This document shows positions 8,944 through 18,406 of a stretch of 64,000 nt of DNA, piece by piece. The position numbers and the translations under genes were made by a program. Source of the stretch: Nitratireductor basaltis. Its GTDB lineage: Bacteria > Pseudomonadota > Alphaproteobacteria > Rhizobiales > Rhizobiaceae. Each line of letters starts with the position of its first letter. Position 1 is the first letter of the stretch. A model generated the notes under the pieces. That model saw nothing but the letters and a program-made list of their open reading frames with translations, searched no databases and had not been told where the DNA came from. The stretch is taken from the NCBI RefSeq assembly GCF_000733725.1, contig NZ_JMQM01000001.1, positions 2,294,001-2,358,000 of the forward strand, written 5' to 3'.

Positions 8944-9537
8944 CTAGGTGCGCATGCCTTCCACCTCGCGCGCCATGTCTTCTGCCAGCGCCTTGAGTGC
9001 CGGGGTGGCGGGGGCGCGGTGGGTTTCTATGCGCAATGCGGTCATGTCGGCCTGGTAGTGTTGAGCGAGGCGCATGGGATCGGCGCTTTCGGGGATCTCG
9101 CCCAACGTTTTGGCCTTTTCAAATATAGCGCGGATTTCTTCGGACATGGCGTCCAGATATTGGCGCGCCTGAGTGGCGATGGCGTCGTCTTCTTCCGTTG
9201 CGTTCAGCAGGGCCTTGATGAGCATGCAGGCGCGGCAGGCGGGCTTTGCGCCGTCCTCACCCGCAAAGCTGCGCAGATGATCGGCAAGCGCCTTCAAGGG
9301 TGAAGGTGAGGCTTCGGCCATCTGGCGGAGGGCATCACGGTTGCGTTCGAAATAGCGCTCCAGCGTCGCCAGATAGAGAGCCTCCTTGCTGTTGAAGGCG
9401 GCATAGATGCTGCCGGGCTTCATGTTCAGCGCGTTTTCGAGATCCTTCAGCGAAGTGGCGTGAAAGCCCTTGCGCCAGAACAGGGTCAGGGCTGCATCAA
9501 GGGCTTCTTCACGATCATAAGGGCGTGCGCGTGTCAT
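8944..9537 (-). CDS. TetR-family transcriptional repressor
   Basis: A 197-residue protein with an N-terminal helix-turn-helix (residues about 10-55: ALTLFWRKGFHATSLKDLENALNMKPGSIYAAF) followed by an all-helical ligand domain containing CRACML, typical of TetR proteins such as the YxaF/NemR type. It is divergent from the AhpD-like gene at 9707. The shared 169-base region holds two 16-bp palindromes (9603-9618 and 9627-9642) that are plausible operators. It probably represses itself and the AhpD-like gene until a reactive or electrophilic compound binds; that ligand is inference. Confidence 0.9.
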   Translation of the reverse strand: MTRARPYDREEALDAALTLFWRKGFHATSLKDLENALNMKPGSIYAAFNSKEALYLATLERYFERNRDALRQMAEASPSPLKALADHLRSFAGEDGAKPACRACMLIKALLNATEEDDAIATQARQYLDAMSEEIRAIFEKAKTLGEIPESADPMRLAQHYQADMTALRIETHRAPATPALKALAEDMAREVEGMRT

Positions 9538-9602
9538 GGCTCCTTATATAGCGTCTGCGACCCGGCTTGTCGCCACGAGAGCGGCCTGCCGAGAACTCGC
9601 AC

Positions 9603-9642
9603 TTGAGTGATCGCTCAAATACACTATTGAGTGATCACTCAA
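9603..9642. promoter_or_regulatory. Tandem palindromic operators for the TetR repressor
   Basis: TTGAGTGATCGCTCAA (9603-9618) and TTGAGTGATCACTCAA (9627-9642) are near-identical 16-bp inverted repeats, the second perfectly symmetrical, with starts 24 bp apart. They lie between the divergent TetR and AhpD-like genes, where a TetR dimer would be expected to bind. Confidence 0.8.
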
Positions 9643-9706
9643 ATTGCCTATCTTCGTCCCTGTCCCGGCCGCCGACGCCGCCGGAGGAACAGACAGGAGA
9701 TTTTTA

Positions 9707-10270
9707 ATGGTCGATTTCACCTTCCACGACGAGACCACAGCCCCGGAAGAGAGCAAGCCGCTTATCGAGAAGTCCAAGGCCGCATTTGGCCGTTTGCCGG
9801 GCCTGCACAAGGTCATGGCAGAGGCGCCGGGCCTTCTGGAAGGCTATCAGCGCCTGCACGAGCTATTCGTCAATTCCAGCTTCGACAAGGATGAGCTGAC
9901 CGTCGTCTGGCAGACCATCAATGTGGAGAACGAGTGCCACTATTGCGTTCCGGCGCATACGGGGATCGCCAGGAATATGGGCGTGGATGACGCCATCACC
10001 GAAGCGCTGCGCAACGAGACGCCGCTTCCAAATGATCGACTGGAAGAGCTGCGCAGCTTCACCCTGAAGCTGGTGCGCGAGCGCGGCTTCGTGGCGGATG
10101 AGGACGTGGAGGCCTTTCTCGATGCCGGCTTCACCAGGCGCAACGTGCTGGAAGTGATCCTCGGCTACTCGCAGAAGATCATGTCCAACTACACCAATCA
10201 TCTGGCCAAGACGCCGGTCGACCCGGTGTTTGAAGAGTTCGCCTGGTCGAAAGCCGGCAAGTCGTCCTAG
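9707..10270 (+). CDS. Carboxymuconolactone decarboxylase / AhpD-like peroxidase-family protein
   Basis: A 187-residue protein with the alkylhydroperoxidase AhpD-like core. The catalytic-type motif is ECHYCVPAH, giving Cys77, Cys80 and His84 (CxxC-x3-H), expected to act as a thiol redox centre. The frame is open upstream to 9644, but ATG 9707 has CAGGAGA at the right distance and is the family-like start. Control by the divergent TetR repressor is likely. The natural substrate is unknown. A GC-rich hairpin follows the stop. Confidence 0.88.
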   Translation: MVDFTFHDETTAPEESKPLIEKSKAAFGRLPGLHKVMAEAPGLLEGYQRLHELFVNSSFDKDELTVVWQTINVENECHYCVPAHTGIARNMGVDDAITEALRNETPLPNDRLEELRSFTLKLVRERGFVADEDVEAFLDAGFTRRNVLEVILGYSQKIMSNYTNHLAKTPVDPVFEEFAWSKAGKSS

Positions 10271-10285
10271 CCATGCAACGCATTT

Positions 10286-10313
10286 CCCCTGCGCTCATCC
10301 ACAGGCGCAGGGG
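10286..10313 (+). terminator. Terminator-like hairpin after the AhpD-like gene
   Basis: CCCCTGCGC and GCGCAGGGG form a perfect 9-bp stem around a 10-base loop, 15 bases after the stop. Only CAACTTT follows, so there is no good T run; it may act with Rho or simply protect the message end. Confidence 0.5.
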
Positions 10314-10752
10314 CAACTTTCGGAACAACCTCGGCGCGAAGTGAGCAAGTTTATTTCGCATAAAGCGCTTAAGCAGGACAAAGTGTTGCACCTTTGTCCT
10401 CGCTGGAGGAAAGCGTTTGACGTATTCGTAATTTGGAGTCCTAATCCCCGCTTCAACCCGGCTCGAACCGAGATTGCCGCTGAGGTTTTCTGCTGAATGG
10501 ACGACAACCATTCCTTGATCCTGCAGTTTGATGCGGCATTTGCCGCATTATCTTGCGCAAAGCGTGATGGCTTGCGCATGCGACAGCTGCGCCAGAGCGC
10601 ATTCTCGGCCTTCCAGAAGAACAGCTTGATTGTGGAGGACTGGCCCGAATTTCGGGACTGATAAAACACATGACTGTTCGATGGAGCGGCAATGCACCAT
10701 TCGAGCCAGCCAATCATGATCGCGCGAAGCGACAAGTGGGAGTAAGAAAAAA
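10314..10752. other. Leader region ahead of the opp operon
   Basis: These 439 bases hold no convincing gene; the open frames on the minus strand lack family features and start signals. A second hairpin lies at 10375-10400 (AGGACAAA...TTTGTCCT, loop TTG), with purine-rich sequence before the oppA start. The region presumably carries the opp promoter and a long untranslated leader, but I cannot point to -35/-10 boxes with confidence. Confidence 0.4.
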
Positions 10753-12342
10753 ATGTTCGTTAAGGCATCCATCAGGGGGCTGATGACAGGCGCGGCGATC
10801 CTTGCCAGCGTTTCGATGGCATCAGCCGTGACCTATGTGCGCGGCAATGACGGCGACCCGGAGACGCTCGACCAGCACAAGACATCGACTGTCTCGGAAG
10901 CGCATCTTCTGCGCGACCTTTATGAAGGTCTGGTCATCTATGACGCCAAGGCCAAGGTTGTGCCGGGCGTGGCCGAAAGCTGGGAAATGTCGGAAGACGG
11001 CACCGTCTATACCTTCAAGCTGCGCGAGGATGCCAAGTGGTCCAATGGTGATCCGGTGACGGCTGAAGACTTCGTCTTCTCCTTCCAGCGCATCCAGGAC
11101 CCGGAAACCGGGGCGAAATACGCCACGATCCAGTATCCGATCAAGAATGCCGAAGCGATCAACAAGGGCGAGATGGAGCCCTCCGAACTCGGTGTGAAGG
11201 CGGTCGACGAGCACACCTTTGAGATCACGCTCGAGCGCCCGACGCCCTACTTCCTCGAACTTCTGACGCACCAGACCGGTCTTCCGGTGCACAAGGCTTC
11301 CGTCGAAGAGCATGGCTCGGACTTCGTGAAGCCGGAAAACATCGTCACCAACGGTGCCTACACGCTGAAATCCTTCGAAGTGAACGACAAGATCGTCATG
11401 GAGAAGAACGAGAATTTCCGTGAGGCCGACAGCGTGCAGATCGACATGATCGAATGGATCCCCTTCGAGGATCGTTCGGCCTGCGTGCGCCGCTTCGAGG
11501 CTGGTGAGGTGCATTCCTGCTCCGATCTTCCGACCGAGCAGCTTGCCTCCATCAAGGAGCGCCTGGGTGACCAGGTCCGCACCCCGCCCTATCTCGGCAC
11601 CTATTATTATGCGCTGAACACGCAGAACGAGGCGCTTGCCGACAACCGCGTGCGCCAGGCGCTTGCCATGACCATCGATCGGGAGTTCATTGCGGACGAA
11701 ATCTGGTCCGGCTCGATGCTTCCCGCATACACGCTGGTGCCGCCCGGCATCTCCAACTATGTCGACAACCCGCCGAAGCCCGATTGGGCCGAGATGTCTC
11801 CGCTCGACCGAGAAGACAAGGCCATCGAGTTGATGAAGGAAGCCGGCTTCGGCCCGGACAAGCCGCTGGAGCTCGAGCTGTCCTACAACACGTCGGAAAA
11901 CCACAAGAACACGGCGACAGCCATTGCCGACATGTGGAAGCCCCTTGGCGTGAACATCACCTACAATGTGCGCGATGCTTCGGCTCACTATGCGCATCTG
12001 CGCGACAGCGACGACTACCAGATCGCCCGTGCCGGCTGGATTGGCGACTATTCCGACCCGCAGAACTTCCTGTTCCTGGTCGAAAGCGACAATACCGGCT
12101 TCAACTACGCCAAATATGACAACAAGGACTATGACGCGGTCATGGACAAGGCGGCTGCAGAAACCGACCTTGAGAAGCGCGCGGATATCCTTGCCGAGGC
12201 GGAAGAGATGTTCATGACGGACATGCCGTTCATCCCGATCCTCTTCTACTCCTCGCATTCGCTCGTATCGGAGAAGCTGAAGGGTTGGGAGGACAATATC
12301 CAGAACGTCCACGCCACCCGCTTCCTGAGCATCGAAGAGTAA
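10753..12342 (+). CDS. oppA: Oligopeptide ABC transporter substrate-binding protein (OppA-like)
   Basis: A 529-residue periplasmic binding protein of the OppA/DppA family (SBP_bac_5). A signal peptide of about 25 residues ends at MASA. Typical family segments include VPGVAESWEMSEDGTVYTFKLREDAKWSNGDPVTAEDFVFSFQR (residues about 75-118), here broken only for description, and LALAMTID-type motif VRQALAMTIDREF. It delivers peptides to the OppBC permease encoded next. A hairpin at 12366-12402 separates it from oppB, consistent with higher expression of the binding protein. Exact peptide preference cannot be read from the sequence. Confidence 0.93.
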   Translation: MFVKASIRGLMTGAAILASVSMASAVTYVRGNDGDPETLDQHKTSTVSEAHLLRDLYEGLVIYDAKAKVVPGVAESWEMSEDGTVYTFKLREDAKWSNGDPVTAEDFVFSFQRIQDPETGAKYATIQYPIKNAEAINKGEMEPSELGVKAVDEHTFEITLERPTPYFLELLTHQTGLPVHKASVEEHGSDFVKPENIVTNGAYTLKSFEVNDKIVMEKNENFREADSVQIDMIEWIPFEDRSACVRRFEAGEVHSCSDLPTEQLASIKERLGDQVRTPPYLGTYYYALNTQNEALADNRVRQALAMTIDREFIADEIWSGSMLPAYTLVPPGISNYVDNPPKPDWAEMSPLDREDKAIELMKEAGFGPDKPLELELSYNTSENHKNTATAIADMWKPLGVNITYNVRDASAHYAHLRDSDDYQIARAGWIGDYSDPQNFLFLVESDNTGFNYAKYDNKDYDAVMDKAAAETDLEKRADILAEAEEMFMTDMPFIPILFYSSHSLVSEKLKGWEDNIQNVHATRFLSIEE

Positions 12343-12365
12343 GCCAGCGAGCCTTGTGAAACGCG

Positions 12366-12402
12366 CCGGCGCCATTTTGATCCGAGGATCAGGTGGCGCC
12401 GG
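12366..12402 (+). repeat. Intercistronic hairpin between oppA and oppB
   Basis: CCGGCGCCA...TTGATCC pairs with GGATCA...TGGCGCCGG across a GA loop, with a few mismatches. There is no T run, so it is more likely an mRNA-stabilising element for oppA than a full stop of transcription. Confidence 0.65.
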
Positions 12403-12503
12403 TGCCTTATCGGGCAAGTGCTCGACAATCCGCAGGGGCTAGCGAGCCGTCCTGCCCGATGCGCAAACGGCGCTTCACCAGGCCCATATTTGAGAGCAAG
12501 CCG

Positions 12504-13427
12504 ATGTTTGGCTACGTCATTCGCCGCCTTCTGGGCGCGATTCCGACGCTGTTTTTCGTCATAACAGCATCATTCTTTCTCATGCGCATTGCGCCGGGCG
12601 GACCTTTCGACCGCGAGCGCGCGCTTGAAGCCAAGGTTCTGGAAAACCTCAACAAGGTCTTCCACCTCGACAAGCCGCTTTGGGAACAATATCTGCGCTA
12701 TCTGGGCAACCTGTTCCGCGGCGATCTTGGCCCCAGCTTCATCTATCGCGACTTTTCTGTTCAGCAGCTTCTGGGCAACGGTCTTCCCGTATCGATCCAG
12801 CTTGGCGGAACTGCCCTTCTGGTTGCACTCTTCTTCGGTGCATTGCTTGGCTCCATCGCTGCACTCCGGCAGAATTCCTGGGTCGACTACGGCGTCATTT
12901 CGGTTGCCACCTTCGGCATTACCGTTCCGAATTTCGTTGTCGCGCCCGTTCTTTCCCTCATCTTCGGCGTCTGGCTTTCCATGCTGCCCGCCGGTGGCTG
13001 GAATGACGGAGCAATCGCCAATCGGGTCCTGCCGGTCATAACGCTGGCCCTGCCACAGATCGCCATCATCGCACGTCTGACCCGCGGCTCAATGATCGAG
13101 GCCTTGCGCTCCGACCATGTGCGCACCGCACGCGCCTATGGCCTGCCGTCGCGGATGATTGTCGTGGTGCATGCGTTGCGCGCGGCGATCCTGCCAGTGG
13201 TCTCCTATCTCGGCCCCGCAGCCGCCGCACTTCTGACCGGCTCCGTAGTCGTCGAAACCATCTTCGGCCTGCCCGGCATTGGCCGCTACTTCGTGCAGGG
13301 CGCGCTCAACCGCGACTACACGCTGGTCATGGGCACCGTCATCATCATCGCGGTCTTCGTGGTGGTCTTCAACCTGATCGTCGACCTCCTCTATGCCGCC
13401 CTGGACCCGAGGGTTCGCTATGACTGA
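12504..13427 (+). CDS. oppB: Oligopeptide ABC transporter permease (OppB-like)
   Basis: A 307-residue integral membrane protein with six predicted helices. MFGYVIRRLLGAIPTLF is the usual N-terminus of OppB/DppB proteins. The EAA-type loop reads MIEALRSDHVRTARAYGLP (about residues 197-215), the contact for the ATPase. ATG 12504 is chosen because homology begins there although the frame is open further up. The stop overlaps the oppC start by eight bases. Confidence 0.93.
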   Translation: MFGYVIRRLLGAIPTLFFVITASFFLMRIAPGGPFDRERALEAKVLENLNKVFHLDKPLWEQYLRYLGNLFRGDLGPSFIYRDFSVQQLLGNGLPVSIQLGGTALLVALFFGALLGSIAALRQNSWVDYGVISVATFGITVPNFVVAPVLSLIFGVWLSMLPAGGWNDGAIANRVLPVITLALPQIAIIARLTRGSMIEALRSDHVRTARAYGLPSRMIVVVHALRAAILPVVSYLGPAAAALLTGSVVVETIFGLPGIGRYFVQGALNRDYTLVMGTVIIIAVFVVVFNLIVDLLYAALDPRVRYD

Positions 13428-14559
13428 TATCGCAACAAACACGCCCGAGGCGGCAGCGGGAGAAACACCGCGCGGCCGCTCGCTCTGGGCAACCGCCTGG
13501 CTGCGCCTGAAGCGCAACAAGGCGGCCATGGCGAGCCTCATCATGCTCGTCCTGTTCATCTTCGCCGGCATTTTCGGCCCGATGCTCTCGCCGCACCATT
13601 ATGCGACGGTCTATCCGGAATATGTGAAGGTGCCTGCGAGCCTTGAGGCCTATCCGCGCGAAGACGAAATCGTGCCCGAGGCCGAAAGCCTCGTGTCCCG
13701 TGCACGGCTTGAAGCACAATCCGTCGAGGTTGAAGGCAACACGCTTCGTGTGGTCGCCACTTCGCGACGCGAGATCGACCCGCGCGTGACGCGCTATTTC
13801 GACCGCTCGAACCTCTTCTCCAATGCGCAGGTCGTGGAGACCAGTGCGGACGGGATGACTGCGACCATCGAAGCGGAAGTCAGCCGCGTGCGCTTCATTT
13901 TCGGCACTGATGCCAATGGCCGCGACCTGTTCTCGCGCATCCTGATTTCCATCCGCATCTCGCTGATGATCGGTGCACTGGCGACTGGCGTGGCACTCAT
14001 TATCGGCGTCATCTATGGCGCTACAGCGGGCTTCCTTGGCGGGCGCGTCGATAACCTCATGATGCGCGTGGTGGACATTCTCTACTCGCTGCCCTTCACC
14101 TTCTTCGCCATCCTTCTGGTCGTGTTCTTCGGGCGCAATGTCGTCTTGATGTTCGTGGCCGTCGGTGCGGTGGAATGGCTCGACATGGCACGTATCGTGC
14201 GCGGGCAGACCATCTCGCTGCGCCGGCGCGAATTCGTGCAGGCGGCAGAGGCACTGGGCGTGCGCTCGGGCGGCATTCTGCGCCGTCATGTCATTCCGAA
14301 CACGCTGGGGCCGGTCATCATCTATATGACGCTTCTGATCCCCAAGGTGATCCTGCTTGAAAGCTTCCTGTCCTTCCTCGGGCTGGGTGTGCAGGAGCCG
14401 CTGACCTCGCTTGGTGTTCTGATCGCCGAAGGCGCGAAGAACATGCGCGGCTCGCCCTATATGCTGCTCTACCCCTCACTTGCACTCACGCTGCTGCTCT
14501 TTGCCCTCAACTTCCTGGGCGACGGCCTGCGTGACGCACTTGATCCGAAGGACCGCTGA
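13420..14559 (+). CDS. oppC: Oligopeptide ABC transporter permease (OppC-like) with long periplasmic insertion
   Basis: A 379-residue permease. After the first membrane helix (about 37-56) comes a soluble stretch of about 100 residues before the family motif FGTDANGRDLFSR at 161-173; in DppC of this window the corresponding stretch is much shorter. The rest is a standard OppC core with an EAA loop (EFVQAAEALGVRSGG) and the C-terminal GDGLRDALDPKDR. Because the insertion faces the periplasm it could touch OppA. The start ATG 13420 overlaps oppB. Confidence 0.92.
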   Translation: MTDIATNTPEAAAGETPRGRSLWATAWLRLKRNKAAMASLIMLVLFIFAGIFGPMLSPHHYATVYPEYVKVPASLEAYPREDEIVPEAESLVSRARLEAQSVEVEGNTLRVVATSRREIDPRVTRYFDRSNLFSNAQVVETSADGMTATIEAEVSRVRFIFGTDANGRDLFSRILISIRISLMIGALATGVALIIGVIYGATAGFLGGRVDNLMMRVVDILYSLPFTFFAILLVVFFGRNVVLMFVAVGAVEWLDMARIVRGQTISLRRREFVQAAEALGVRSGGILRRHVIPNTLGPVIIYMTLLIPKVILLESFLSFLGLGVQEPLTSLGVLIAEGAKNMRGSPYMLLYPSLALTLLLFALNFLGDGLRDALDPKDR

Positions 14560-14560
14560 C

Positions 14561-16198
14561 ATGAGCGAACAGATGAAAGAAACCATCTTCGACATTCGCG
14601 ACATCCGCGTTTCCTTCGACACACCCGATGGCACGGTGGAAGCCGTGCGCGGGGTGGACATGCAGGTGCGCGCGGGTGAGACGGTCGCTGTCGTGGGTGA
14701 ATCCGGCTCGGGCAAAAGCCAGATCATGATGGCCTCGATGGGGCTGCTTGCCAGCAACGGCAAGGCTTCGGGCTCGGTGAAATATCGCGGGCAGGAGCTG
14801 ATCGGCATGTCACGCCGCCAGCTCAACCGCATCCGTGGCGCGAAGGTCACCATGATCTTTCAGGAGCCGATGACCTCGCTTGATCCGCTCTACACGATCG
14901 AGCGCCAGATATCGGAGCCTCTGCGGGTTCATGGAGGACTGTCGGCAGGGGCTGCGCGCAAGCGGGCACTGGAGCTGTTGAAGCTCGTTCACATTCCCGA
15001 TCCGGAACGGCGGCTGAAATCCTATCCGCACGAGCTTTCCGGCGGGCAACGCCAGCGCGTGATGATCGCCATGGCGCTTGCAAATGACCCCGACCTGCTG
15101 ATTGCCGACGAGCCGACCACTGCGCTCGACGTGACCATTCAGGCGGAGATCCTGGGCCTTCTTGCAGAGCTTCAAAAGAAGCTTGGCATGGCGATCCTCT
15201 TCATCACCCATGACCTGACCATCGTCGAGGCCTTTGCCGACCGCGTCTATGTGATGAAGAAGGGCAAGGTGGTCGAGGAAGGGCCGACCGAAGCCATCTT
15301 CCAGCGTCCGCAGCAGGACTACACGAAGATGCTTCTGGGGGCGGAACCGGAAGGCTCCAAGCCGCCGGTCGATTCCACTGCTCCCATTCTGCTGGACGCC
15401 AAGGATGTCTGTGTCACCTTCGGACAGAAAGGGGGGCTCTTCTCCAAGGGCTTCGAGCTGAAGGCGGTCAACAATGTGAGCCTGGCACTTCGCGCCGGTC
15501 AGACGATCGGTGTCGTGGGTGAATCCGGCTCGGGCAAGTCCACGCTTGGACGTGCCATCCTGCAGCTTCTGCCGTCCGAAGGGCGCGTGGTCTATCAGGG
15601 CACGCCGATCAGCGGCTTCGACCGCAGCGCCATGCGGCCCTATCGGCGAAACCTGCAGATGGTGTTCCAGGATCCATATGGGAGCCTCAGCCCACGCATG
15701 ACGGTCGGTGACATCATCACCGAGGGGCTTCTGGTGCATGAGCCTCAGATGTCGGCGCGCGAGCGCAACGAGGTGGCGGTGAAGGTCCTCGAAGAGGTCG
15801 GCCTTGACGGTTCGGTGCGCAACCGCTTCCCCCACGAATTTTCCGGCGGGCAGCGCCAGCGCATTGCCATTGCGCGTGCGGTGGTGCTGAAACCCACCGT
15901 GATCGTGCTCGACGAGCCGACCTCGGCGCTCGACCGTTCCGTGCAAAAGCAGATCATCACGCTTCTGCGCGACATCCAGGAAAGCCACAACCTCTCCTAT
16001 ATCTTCATCAGCCACGATCTGGCCGTCGTGAAGGCCTTGGCCGACTACACGATCGTGATGAAGCAGGGGCAGGTCGTGGAGGAAGGCATCACGGCCGATG
16101 TCTTCGACAATCCGCAAAGCGATTACACGCGCGACCTCATGAAGGCAGCTTTCCAGCTGCGAGAGGTGCTCCAGCGACAGGCCGAAATCCGCGCCTGA
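14561..16198 (+). CDS. oppDF: Fused oligopeptide ABC transporter ATPase (OppD-OppF)
   Basis: A 545-residue protein with two complete nucleotide-binding domains. Domain 1 has Walker A GESGSGKS (about 46-53), signature LSGGQRQR and an OppD-type C-terminal region. Domain 2 has a second GESGSGKS, signature FSGGQRQR and Walker B VIVLDEP. Both power the OppBC channel. ATG 14561 follows the oppC stop by one base. In the dpp operon further on, the same two ATPases are separate genes. Confidence 0.94.
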   Translation: MSEQMKETIFDIRDIRVSFDTPDGTVEAVRGVDMQVRAGETVAVVGESGSGKSQIMMASMGLLASNGKASGSVKYRGQELIGMSRRQLNRIRGAKVTMIFQEPMTSLDPLYTIERQISEPLRVHGGLSAGAARKRALELLKLVHIPDPERRLKSYPHELSGGQRQRVMIAMALANDPDLLIADEPTTALDVTIQAEILGLLAELQKKLGMAILFITHDLTIVEAFADRVYVMKKGKVVEEGPTEAIFQRPQQDYTKMLLGAEPEGSKPPVDSTAPILLDAKDVCVTFGQKGGLFSKGFELKAVNNVSLALRAGQTIGVVGESGSGKSTLGRAILQLLPSEGRVVYQGTPISGFDRSAMRPYRRNLQMVFQDPYGSLSPRMTVGDIITEGLLVHEPQMSARERNEVAVKVLEEVGLDGSVRNRFPHEFSGGQRQRIAIARAVVLKPTVIVLDEPTSALDRSVQKQIITLLRDIQESHNLSYIFISHDLAVVKALADYTIVMKQGQVVEEGITADVFDNPQSDYTRDLMKAAFQLREVLQRQAEIRA

Positions 16199-16212
16199 TT
16201 GCCGCAACTGCA

Positions 16213-16248
16213 AGCCGTTCCCGGGGCTTTCGCGGCGCCGGGACGGCT
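16213..16248 (+). terminator. Terminator-like hairpin after oppDF
   Basis: AGCCGTTCCCGG pairs with CCGGGACGGCT (one bulged T) around a 13-base loop, 15 bases past the stop. There is no T run, so termination may depend on Rho. Confidence 0.5.
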
Positions 16249-16682
16249 GGCCCCACAGTTTCTTCGCCTCCCGATTTGACACAGCCCCTGCGGTGTTTCA
16301 GGTTTAGGGGGAAGGTCTCTGCAGAACAGACCGACAAGGAGGGGCGCTTGCTCGCTGACGAAACCATGGATGCGACCAGTCGTCCGGTGTGCTTGCACCG
16401 GAACGCATGCAAGGTTGCGTCGGCTGCAGGTTTCGCGCGCCCCCTTCCCCACCAATCGCGCAGTGTCAGCAGCACGCGCCGGCTGAATGCCGGTCGCGAG
16501 CGCACGAGACTGGCTGTGCGTACACCGGGCTTTGCCACAGTCCCGGGCTGGCTTCCCGCCAGCTAAAAGCGTGGTTCGGCAGGAAACCTGCCGGAAGATG
16601 ATGCGTTTAAGTCTGGAGGCTCCAGCTTCGAGCGCTATCTCACAACTAAGAACATTTCCGATTACCAACAGAGGAGAGCAGA
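16249..16682. other. Intergenic leader of the TRAP operon
   Basis: About 430 bases without a convincing gene. A short perfect hairpin CGGCAGG-AAA-CCTGCCG is at 16577-16593, and a GAGGAG ribosome binding site lies just before the TRAP binding-protein start. The promoter must be here but I cannot place it with certainty. Confidence 0.4.
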
Positions 16683-17699
16683 ATGACTTCACTCAAATCC
16701 TATTTGATGGCGGGTATTGCCGGTGTCGCAGTACTGGCCACAAGCGCGAGTGCTTCTGCCGAAACATGGCGCTATGCTTTCGAAGAAGCACTGAACGAGG
16801 TTCAGGGCGTTTTCGCACAGAAGTTCAAGGAAGAGGTGGAAGCCAATTCCGACCATGAGATCCAGCTCTTCCCCTATGGCACACTGGGCGAATCCGCAGA
16901 CATCATGGAACAGGCCCAGTCGGGCATCCTGCAGTTCGTCGATCAGTCGCCCGGCTTCACCGGTTCGCTGATCCCGGAAGCTCAGGTCTTCTTCGTGCCT
17001 TACCTGCTGCCGCAGGACCAGGAACAGCTCAACGAGTTCTTCCGCACCTCCAAGGCCATCAACGAGATGTTCCCCGAGCTCTACGCCGAGCAGGGTCTGG
17101 AACTCCTGACCATGTTCCCCGAGGGCGAAGTCTGCATGACGACCAAGGAGCCCGTGGAATCGCCGGAAGACCTCAACGAGGTGAAGTTCCGCGTCATGAC
17201 GAACCCGCTTCTGGTTGAAAGCTATCAGGCATTCGGCGCAACGCCGACCCCGCTGCCGTGGGGCGAGGTCTATGGCGGTCTGCAGACCAACATCATCCAG
17301 GGCCAGGAAAACCCGATGTTCTTCATCGAGTCGACCAAGATGTACGAAGTCACCGACTACATCACCTGTGCCGGCCACAACAACTTCACCACTGCGGTGA
17401 TGGCCAACAAGGACTTCTTCGACGGTCTGTCCGAGGAAGACCAGACGATGGTCAATAATGCCATCGAGGCGGCATTCGATCACATCCTCGAATATCAGCA
17501 GGGCCTCCACGAGACCTCGATGGAGAAGATCAAGGAAGCCAAGCCGGACATGACCTTCACGGTGCTGGACGAAGAACAGCGCAAGCCGTTCCAGGAAACG
17601 GCGTCCTCGGTTGAGGAAGCTTTCGTCGAGATGACCGGCGACAGCGGCAAGGAAATCCTCGACCAGATGAAGGCTGACCTTGAAAACGTAACCAAGTAA
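16683..17699 (+). CDS. TRAP transporter substrate-binding protein, TeaA-like (compatible solute type)
   Basis: A 338-residue DctP-family binding protein with a signal peptide ending near residue 26 (ASASAE). Conserved TRAP elements include Arg170 (KFRVMTNPL), which usually holds the ligand carboxylate, and [16 protein letters not shown]. From memory the sequence closely resembles TeaA, the ectoine/hydroxyectoine binding protein of Halomonas elongata: Glu35 and Phe92 fall at mature positions 9 and 66, reported ligand contacts. Other pocket regions (CAGHNNFTT) seem to differ, so the ligand may not be ectoine. It heads an SBP-DctQ-DctM-UspA operon, the TeaABCD order. Confidence 0.82.
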   Translation: MTSLKSYLMAGIAGVAVLATSASASAETWRYAFEEALNEVQGVFAQKFKEEVEANSDHEIQLFPYGTLGESADIMEQAQSGILQFVDQSPGFTGSLIPEAQVFFVPYLLPQDQEQLNEFFRTSKAINEMFPELYAEQGLELLTMFPEGEVCMTTKEPVESPEDLNEVKFRVMTNPLLVESYQAFGATPTPLPWGEVYGGLQTNIIQGQENPMFFIESTKMYEVTDYITCAGHNNFTTAVMANKDFFDGLSEEDQTMVNNAIEAAFDHILEYQQGLHETSMEKIKEAKPDMTFTVLDEEQRKPFQETASSVEEAFVEMTGDSGKEILDQMKADLENVTK

Positions 17700-17710
17700 G
17701 GTTGCAATGG

Positions 17711-17740
17711 AGCGGGCGCGCCAGCCGCGCCCGCTTTTTC
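17711..17740 (+). terminator. Intrinsic terminator between TRAP binding-protein and permease genes
   Basis: AGCGGGCGCG pairs perfectly with CGCGCCCGCT around loop CCAGC, then five T. It lies 12 bases after the binding-protein stop and only about 28 bases before the DctQ start, so the permease genes probably depend on read-through. Confidence 0.85.
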
Positions 17741-17767
17741 TGTCCGAGTTCCAGCGGGATCACGCCA

Positions 17768-18397
17768 TTGTCGAAACAGCATCACGAGTCCCAGCTTCAA
17801 TCCCAGACCGACACCACTTCGACCGATGACACCGACACCGGTGACTACAAGTCCGAGCTTCCCGGTTTTCTGGGCACGGTTGACAACGCAATCAGCAGGA
17901 TCGAATCCGTTTTGCTTGCCGCAGGCGTTCTGCTGATGGCACTCAACACAATTGCCAATGTGGTGGGCCGTTTTGTTTTCCAGAGCAGTCTTTTCTTCTC
18001 TGAAGAGCTAAACCGGCTCCTGATCGTTCTGATCACCTTTGCTGGCATCAGCTATGCCGCGCGGCATGGGCGCCATATCCGCATGTCTGCCATGTATGAC
18101 GCTCTGCCCTCCTCGCTGCGCAAGCCGCTGATGATCGCGATCACGCTGGTGACTGCCGTCTTCATGCTGGGTCTGGCCTGGTATTCCGCGCAATATATGC
18201 TGACGCTGTATGATCGCGGGCGCGTGCTGCCTTCGCTGCAGATTCCGGTCTGGATCATCTATGTCTGGGCACCCATCGGCTTCTTCATGACGGGGCTGCA
18301 GTACATTCTGACGGCCATCAAGAACATGATCGAAAAAGACATCTATCTCTCGACCAATGTGCTCGAGGGCTATGATGACGACGAAGTTGAGATCTGA
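17768..18397 (+). CDS. TRAP transporter small permease subunit (DctQ-like)
   Basis: A roughly 209-residue membrane protein with four predicted helices, the DctQ pattern: [47 protein letters not shown] and two later helices. An unusually polar Thr/Asp/Ser-rich N-terminal tail of about 35 residues precedes the first helix. No ATG is suitably placed; TTG 17768 with GGGA upstream is the best start, but the exact start is uncertain. It sits just after an intrinsic terminator and ten bases before the large permease gene. Confidence 0.82.
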   Translation: MSKQHHESQLQSQTDTTSTDDTDTGDYKSELPGFLGTVDNAISRIESVLLAAGVLLMALNTIANVVGRFVFQSSLFFSEELNRLLIVLITFAGISYAARHGRHIRMSAMYDALPSSLRKPLMIAITLVTAVFMLGLAWYSAQYMLTLYDRGRVLPSLQIPVWIIYVWAPIGFFMTGLQYILTAIKNMIEKDIYLSTNVLEGYDDDEVEI

Positions 18398-18406
18398 GGG
18401 CGCGTC

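Noticed and set aside
10295-10735. Minus-strand open frames in the region before oppA
   Set aside because: No recognisable domains, poor starts, and the region carries hairpins and looks like a leader.
14810-16282. 490-residue open frame on the minus strand across the oppDF gene
   Set aside because: It is antisense to a protein with complete ABC motifs and shows no family features; GC-rich codons leave long antisense frames.
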